Assembly: GCA_017165825.1 (NCBI GenBank)
Contig: CM029368.1
Coordinates: 27,886,038-27,950,037 of the forward strand
Origin: Hepsetus odoe
Taxonomy: Eukaryota; Chordata; Actinopteri; Characiformes; Hepsetidae
Length of the DNA: 64,000 nucleotides
Reading direction: 5' to 3'
A program made the position numbers and the translations under genes. This document shows positions 58,101 to 64,000 of the stretch, in pieces. Below the pieces are notes generated by a model. The model saw nothing but the letters and a program-made list of their open reading frames with translations. It was not told the origin of the DNA and ran no database searches. Positions within the stretch are counted from its first letter, which is position 1, and the number at the start of each line of letters is the position of its first letter.

Positions 58101-61100
58101 TTCATTATAGAGAGGCCTGTTCCAGTGTGAGCTGTACACCACAGCTGAATCTGAATCTCTGTTTTTGATCTTTTCACAGATTTTAATGAGTGTTCAGGGA
58201 AACCAGGTATCTGTGGTTCCAATGCTAACTGTAATAACACCCTCGGCTCCTATTTCTGCGAATGTCATGTTGGCTTTGCTGCGAGCAACGGAAAAGAGAT
58301 GTTTAATGAGAGCGACAATGTTACATGTGTTGGTAGGACAAAATGATATCTTTCATTTTCCTGCAATCTGTTGTGTAACGTACAGAGAAGTCTGGCTGAA
58401 TTTGATCATGACTTGATCTCTGTGTTGTAATAGATATCGATGAATGTGAGATTAAGAATCTGGAGATTTGCGGAAAGAATGCAACCTGTAACAACACCAT
58501 TGGTGGGTACAACTGCACCTGTGACCCAGGCTACAAATGGCGATCAGGACAAACTAATCTCACCAAAGGATTCTGTGAACGTACGTGTTTTTTTCCCCTC
58601 TGCATGTTTGCAAACAGCACATTATTAACAGCACCGTTGCAATTGCACTGGCAGTTTCATTCATCACCGGGGCAGCAGTGGCCCTGGGTTGGAAGATTGT
58701 GGGTTCGATTCCCTCACCAGTAGGTTGCCCATGTGTTACCCTTGAGCAAGGTACCGTCCCCGTCAATGCTCCTCGGGCGCTTTCAATTACTGCCCCCTGC
58801 TGCACTTGTGTGTATGGGTGAAACGCAGAGGTTGAATTTCGTTGTGCTGTGCTGCGTTTCACAATGACAAGGGTAGTCACTTTCACTTTTTCACATTCAG
58901 TAATCTGCCATGGTCCTCAAAAAGATATCTGAGGATAGTAGACGTGGCGGAGAGATTTGTTATCTTTTATAGGAAGTTAAATGGATAGGAACCTGTGCCA
59001 CATTTCATCCAAAATTAAGAGTCCACTTTTACATTTACATTTACATTTATGGCATTTAGCAGACACTCTTATCCAGAGCGACTTACATGTTCTAATTACA
59101 GGGACAGTCCCCCTGGAGCAACTCAGGGTTAAGGGTCTTGCTCACGGACCCAGTGGTGGTAGTGCTGGAGGTGGGATTCAAACCAGCGACCTCTTGATCC
59201 AGAAGTCCATAGGCAAGTACCCACCACTAGACCACCACCACCGCCACTTTTATTTTGAAATGCCTCAAACTAGTCTTATTATACACTTGTTAGAATGATT
59301 ACAGGTGGCCTGTATGACAAAAATAAAGTGTCACTAAACCTTTTCTGATTCATTTTGTTTAATAAACAAATTCAGACAAATGAAACTTGTAGTTGGACAA
59401 GGTTCAGAAATATTCACAGTATATTCCTGAGCACAAAAAACATCCTGAGACAGTTTATCCTATTAACAACACTGGAGGAGGTCTGTGGCTGAAAAAAAGC
59501 AAAAGAGCCCCAATGTTGGAGCTACATTATATTGAAAATAATCAAAGTGAAAACAGTACATTCATTACTCTGTTCTGATAGGCTATGCTGAATTGTGGCT
59601 CTTTTATGAAGCTGTCTAGGCTGACAGGCTATTCCTCATAGCTATTATGGCTGAACGAGTGCGGGTTGACTGGCCGGATAAATGCAAATTAGTTATTTTT
59701 TGACTTTAGAAACCAGACAGAAAGCACTGCACTTTCAAAAGAACTGTACACTCTTTTGCAAAGTTTACATGATACATGAACATTTGTTTGATGTGAAAAT
59801 AAGCTTTTTTACATGATATTTGAGAAAAAGAAAAAAAATTGAGGAAAGTGCTGGAAATATAAACCCTGCAATGTAGACTACTGATTGACACTTTTCTGTT
59901 TATTCTGTTCAAGGCGTGTGTGACATTGACTGTGGGGAAGGAGATTGCAAGGGAACTGATAATGGCTTTGAGTGTGAGTGCAAGGCAGGATTCACCAACT
60001 ACGGTTACAAAAATATGAAATGTACAAGTGAGTAAAAACTGCACTCCAAAGTGAGGACTTCCTTTAAAAAGATTTTGACTTACTTATATGACATCTAAAC
60101 ATTTTCTCTCCAGAGCCAAACTGCAGACCTATGAAGGAGTCCATAATTTCACAGGTACTACATTAGTGTGTAATTTATCAAAATATAGAAGAACGATTTG
60201 CTTGGTAGACTGCATTAGGGTCAGTGAACCATTACCAGGTATAATTCAGGGATATCTCTCAACCTTTGTCATACATGGCATTACATAGAAACACTACTAA
60301 TACTACTAATCTTATGAATCAGTGTTTATTACTGAAAGGAATTTGCACTGCATTAAATACATTTGATAATGTAAACGATTTATGTTAGAATAGTTTGAAG
60401 AAGCATGCAATAGAAACCTAGCAACTTATTGAGTTGTTTTTCACAGTGGTTTTAGGAACTTGTTAAATGTTTAAGGCGTGAAACATTTCCTGAGGTCCAG
60501 TTATGACTTGAGTTGTTTCTTGCAAAAGACATATTTCAAGTCATTTTTCATTTTTACATGTTACTGTATTTTTAGAACATATTTAAAGGTTTTCTGTTCT
60601 GACTGGCTGTCCTGCACTTCCCTTTGTTCAAAGCTGATACATTTTTCTTAGTAAATTATAAATCAGGGAGGGCTGCTGGGAGGTTCGCTGTTAAATGAAT
60701 AGACAGATGTACAGTGTGTGAACAGCTTTGAAATACAACATGTATATTGTAATACTAGATTTGTGTAATCAGCTTGAACCTTATTCTTGATCACCCTTTT
60801 CTTCTATGTGCCATTTATGTAGATTTCTCCAAAGATGAAACTGATTATGGAGGAGTTCAAAAGCAGCTGTAAGGAACTGGCCAAAGGACATCCTGTAAAT
60901 GAAAGGTGGCAAGTGGATGGATTGTTAGAGGTATCTGCATTTAGTGATAATCACACACAAAGTCACACACAAAGCACAAATACTCTTTCCTCTAATCACC
61001 CCCCCCACCCCCACCCCTTCTCTGCAAGCTCGTGTCTCTCTCTCTCCGCTATGCAGAAGTTTTGTGCTCTAGAGGAACTTTTATCTACTGGGCCCTTAAA

Positions 61101-61673
61101 TAGCAGCAAACACGTCACAGCCCTTTTGGAAACATCTGAGAATGTTCTGAAACTGATAGGACCCTTTCTACCTAATACAACAACATCAACTGATCACATA
61201 GGTAAGGGCATCAAATCCACTATCACTATCCACTATATATATATATATATATATGTCGTTCCTCGCCACTTCGAGCTTTGACATTTGTGGCTTCACACTT
61301 TCATGGTTTTTCTTCATCGAACAAGTTGTACTACTTTCAAAGGTTATTGGTGGTGTGCAAGAACTGTATGTGTAATTAAACAGACAATAATAGGACATTT
61401 GTGATGTCTAATATGTCTTATTTTGTCATATATATATTTGGTAATTTGAGTGCAATGGTGACTAAAAGGGTGGTATTTCATGTCTATAAACTCTAATAAT
61501 GTTTAATAAAAAGCATATTTAGGTCGTGAACAACTTTCCTATGCTCTAAATACAAAAATATTTGATTTGTAATAAAGAATCCTAGTTCGCAAAAATTCAC
61601 CTATCGCGGTAGAGTCTGGAACCGATTAAGCGCGATAAACGAGGGTCGACTGTATATATAAACATATATATAT

Positions 61674-61718
<45 letters not shown>

Positions 61719-64000
61719 TAGATAGATAGATAGATAATGGAATGAATGGTATGCTTAACTAATTCTAGCTGCGTATCTTATCTGCAGAGCTTGATATTTT
61801 GGTCAGGAGAGGAGCGACTCCCCCTCAAGGGCCTCTGATTTTGTCCACTTTTGACACACAACTGGAATCCGATTGGGAAACTGCCACAGGAGACCAGCAC
61901 CTGGGTAAACCCATCAGTGAAAATTGTGGTAGGAAGAAATGCCCTCAAATGTTTCTAAAACTTATTTGTGCCCGTTTTATGTGCCCTCATGTCAACAGGA
62001 TTCACTGCTGCATCTCTGCTCAGCTACAAAAAGCTGGAAAGTTCAGTTCGTTACTTCGGGCAGATACCAAAAAAAGAAGATGAAGTGCTCAGGATAATCT
62101 CAGACGTAGTTACTGTAGCAGTCATCAATCCTGACACGGCACAGCTGAAGAAGAAGATTGTCCTCACCTTCTCTCACCATAAGGTACTGCACTGTAGCAT
62201 ATACTCAAGTATATGTATTGATACTTAGCTCAAGCGGAAGCAGAAGTACAAATCCACCTATGTTTCTTAGTAGTAACTTGAAGAAATGCTGTGTAAAGGA
62301 GGGTCACATGATAATAATTTACTCGCTTCCCCATTTTCATGTAATACTGCATGGTTTCAGCTCCTCACACAAAAGTAGAGTACGAGAAAATCATTCATTC
62401 ATTTCCTGCCGCTAGACCCAAGCGGGGTTGCGGGGGAGCGCTAGAGTCCATCCCAATTCATATAGGGCGAAGGACGGGGACACACCCTGGACAGGTCGCC
62501 AGCCCATCACAGGGAGGAGCATGACGGGGACGGCACCTCGCTCAAGGGTACCTCAGGGCAACCTATTGGGAAGGGGTTCAAACCCCCGATCATGCGGCCA
62601 ATGCCTGAACCACTAGGCCACCGTTGCCCCCATGAGAAAATCAAATTTAAAAAATCAGATAAAAAGAATGATGCTTTGCAAATCTATATCAGTTTTGTAA
62701 AAGTAATTCCCCAAAACTAAAAAATTACCTAAAGGACCCCAAATGTCCTTTAACCAGAAATTAGTCTTTCATATTGCTTTGCAGAATTGCTGAGACCTCA
62801 GAGCAAGAATTGCCCACTTAAATTCCTGTGAAAGCATCTCAAAAGGGTTTGTTTAAGCACTTTGACAAGGCTGTATAAAAACCTTAATTTTATTTATTCT
62901 AGCCATTCAGAGATGCCTCATATTTTTTAACCAGGTTATGAAGCACATACATCACACTTCCACCAGCATGTTTGACAGTTAGCATGAAGCTTTTGATCTT
63001 GAGAGCCTACACCACATGCTAACACAGCAAAGGTCCACTTGTGATACTACCATCCAGGAAACAATCCTAAAGGCAATTTTGGCAAATATTGAAGGAGTCT
63101 GTTCATACCTCCTAGCTAACAGTGGTTTTAACTTTGCAGCATGAATAATATATTTGTCTTGTCTTAAGATGATGGAATCAGGAATACTTATCTTACCTGA
63201 TCAGATAAGGTCTTAGGTTTAGGTACATTTGTAACTTTATGGTTAAACGCAACACACGTTGTCATGACGTTCTTTTGGTCTGGCTGTAAACATCTAGGAA
63301 ATTCACCACTACTTGGGTTTTGAGATAATATCTCTCACTGTGGTTTTCTGTAGTCTCAGAGCCTTGGTAATGGTTTAGTCAGACTTTCCAGAAACATATT
63401 AAATATATACTGTTTGATATATATTGTTGAGAATTCTTGTTAAGAATTAACCTACATGCTGTGCTTAATGAATCTGAGTCCACTGAAAATGGTAGTTGTC
63501 TACCAAAAGTTTACTTTTTACTTTTTACTTTTTATTACTGGCCTTGGGAACAACGACATATTATTTCAAACATTTAAAAATAAATAAGTAGATTTAAAAA
63601 ATTGAAGCAGTTCCTAAAAACAGAACTAATTACATTAATAATTCTTTCCCCAGCTCTCTAAAATGAGAGTAAAGGTCCTTTTTCAAGGCTTGCATACTGT
63701 CTCTTATAAAAAGTTTTGGAATTTATTTTTGCAAATATACTGCCACCTTGTTCATGCTATACAACAAGTTTACAGCCCATGCCATTTGTGCTGGATCACA
63801 TCCACATGTAACTGCTTTTCTCTTTTCTACAACAGCCATCAGATGGAAACCCAAGGTGTGTGTTCTGGGACTCTACACTAAATGGTGGTGCATGGTCTAC
63901 CAAGGGTTGCACTGTGGACAAGTCTAACACCAATTATACAGTCTGCTCCTGCACCCACCTCAGCAGTTTTGCTGTGCTAATGGCACTCAGTGAGATTGAG
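55199..64000 (+). CDS. adgre5: Adhesion G protein-coupled receptor, ADGRE5/CD97-like, 5' part (partial)
   Basis: Exons: 55199-55226, 57323-57403, 57939-58091, 58180-58332, 58434-58580, 59914-60027, 60114-60154, 60823-60930, 61057-61201, 61788-61904, 61999-62183, 63836 to window end; all in frame, 479 aa seen. Residues 1-20 (MRRVCLLFLGLLLPLMTTSS) are a signal peptide split by intron 1. Three calcium-type EGF domains begin DEDEC, DFNEC and DIDEC, one per exon. A fourth EGF starts VCDIDCGEGDC. The GAIN domain follows (LLSYKKLESS, AVINPDTAQLKKKIVLTFSH). The GPS motif is present: CVFWDS, GAWSTKGC, CSCTHLSSF, with predicted self-cleavage between L466 and S467. The seven-helix part lies beyond the window. 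CD97-type receptors sit on leukocytes and bind CD55 or matrix ligands. EMR-type paralogues cannot be excluded, so the symbol is tentative. Confidence 0.87.
57240..57278. repeat. Interleaved inverted repeats in the receptor gene intron 1
   Basis: TTTGTAACCAAA (57240-57251) and TTTGGTTACAAA (57259-57270) are perfect inverted copies. Interleaved with them, AGTTTAAG (57251-57258) and CTTAAACT (57271-57278) are also inverted copies. Located 45 bp upstream of exon 2. Confidence 0.7.
58669..58893 (+). mobile_element. tRNA-headed SINE, type A (receptor intron)
   Basis: GGGGCAGCAGTGGCCCTGGG (A-box partly deleted), GATTGTGGGTTCGATTCCC, GAGCAAGGTACCGTCCCCGT and ACAAGGGTAGTCACTTTCAC. Confidence 0.85.
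59026..59247 (+). mobile_element. SINE with TTTAGCAGACACTCTTATCC block (receptor intron)
   Basis: Same block order as 11961-12174: TTATGGCATTTAGCAGACAC, CAGAGCGACTTACATG, CAGGGTTAAGGGTCTTGCTC, GGTGGGATTCAAACCAGCGA and CCACTAGACCACCACC. Preceded by a short (TTTACA)n run. Confidence 0.8.
61230..61732. repeat. AT microsatellites bracketing a possible MITE (receptor intron 9)
   Basis: (TA)n at 61233-61254 and (TA)n/(GATA)n at 61655-61736 flank about 400 bp. The inner ends TGTCGTTCCTCGCCACTTCG and (reverse) CAGTCGACCCTCGTTTATCG are partly inverted. The block with TATCGCGGTAGAGTCTGGAA and GCGATAAACGAGGG resembles fish mariner-type MITEs with CCCTCGTTTATCGCGG termini. Confidence 0.6.
62405..62634 (-). 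mobile_element. tRNA-headed SINE, type B tail, reverse orientation (receptor intron 11)
   Basis: Plus-strand order: CAAGCGGGGTTGCGGGGGAG, ACACACCCTGGACAGGTCGC (tail), GCACCTCGCTCAAGGGTACC, GGGTTCAAACCCCCGATCAT (B-box complement) and GAACCACTAGGCCACCGTTG (A-box complement). Confidence 0.85.
62640..63835 (+). other. Receptor intron 11, unannotated part
   Basis: No gene. Stretches such as TTTGACAGTTAGCATGAAGC and ATGCTAACACAGCAAAGGTC suggest an old Tc1-like or other repeat, but I could not define ends. The exon 12 acceptor is CTACAACAG at 63835. Confidence 0.35.

Overview
The window is nuclear DNA from a bony fish, almost certainly a teleost. Its genes are split by GT-AG introns. Intergenic and intronic DNA carries tRNA-headed fish SINEs, SINEs with the TTAGCAGACGCTCTTATCC block, Tc1/mariner relics and long CA/CT/AT microsatellites. 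The encoded proteins match vertebrate families. I cannot name the species. I built the gene models by joining conserved protein segments across splice sites that keep the reading frame; no transcript data were used.

Layout. (1) 1-14.1 kb is an immune-type cluster on the minus strand. It holds an intact TRIM-like RING/coiled-coil/PRY-SPRY gene (2084-6005, 5' exon near 7.2 kb) and a decayed RING exon of a paralogue (8.05-8.2 kb). A 663-bp element with identical 68-bp direct terminal repeats and a 5-bp target duplication lies just upstream of that decayed exon. A decayed GIMAP copy (9.2-9.74 kb) and an intact GIMAP/AIG1 gene with a degenerate nucleotide-binding loop (12237-14040) follow. (2) 15.7-20.6 kb is rsad1 on the plus strand, complete in 9 exons (440 aa), with about 770 bp of CT-rich microsatellite filling intron 1. 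(3) 28.6-40.1 kb is epn3 on the plus strand (629 aa, 10 coding exons), with a candidate non-coding first exon near 24.0 kb. RSAD1 and EPN3 are also neighbours on human 17q21.33. (4) 41.3-43.3 kb is arl16 on the minus strand (5 exons, 169 aa), tail to tail with epn3. It is head to head with (5) an intronless alpha-1,3-fucosyltransferase CDS (fut9-like, 44213-45319). (6) 45.4-55.2 kb is gene-poor and includes an internally deleted Tc1 transposon (50404-51516). (7) 55.2-64.0 kb is the 5' part of an adhesion GPCR of the ADGRE/CD97 type on the plus strand (signal peptide, EGF array, GAIN/GPS), cut by the window end.

Functional reading. TRIM and GIMAP genes belong to families active in interferon or lymphocyte responses, and ISRE-like motifs (GAAANNGAAA and variants) sit upstream of or near them. 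Fucosyltransferases and CD97-type receptors act in leukocyte adhesion. RSAD1, epsin-3 and ARL16 are housekeeping or trafficking genes (mitochondrial radical-SAM/heme protein, clathrin adaptor, small GTPase). The most unusual item is the 663-bp terminal-direct-repeat element, because the intact paralogous sequence in the same window supplies a pre-insertion reference.
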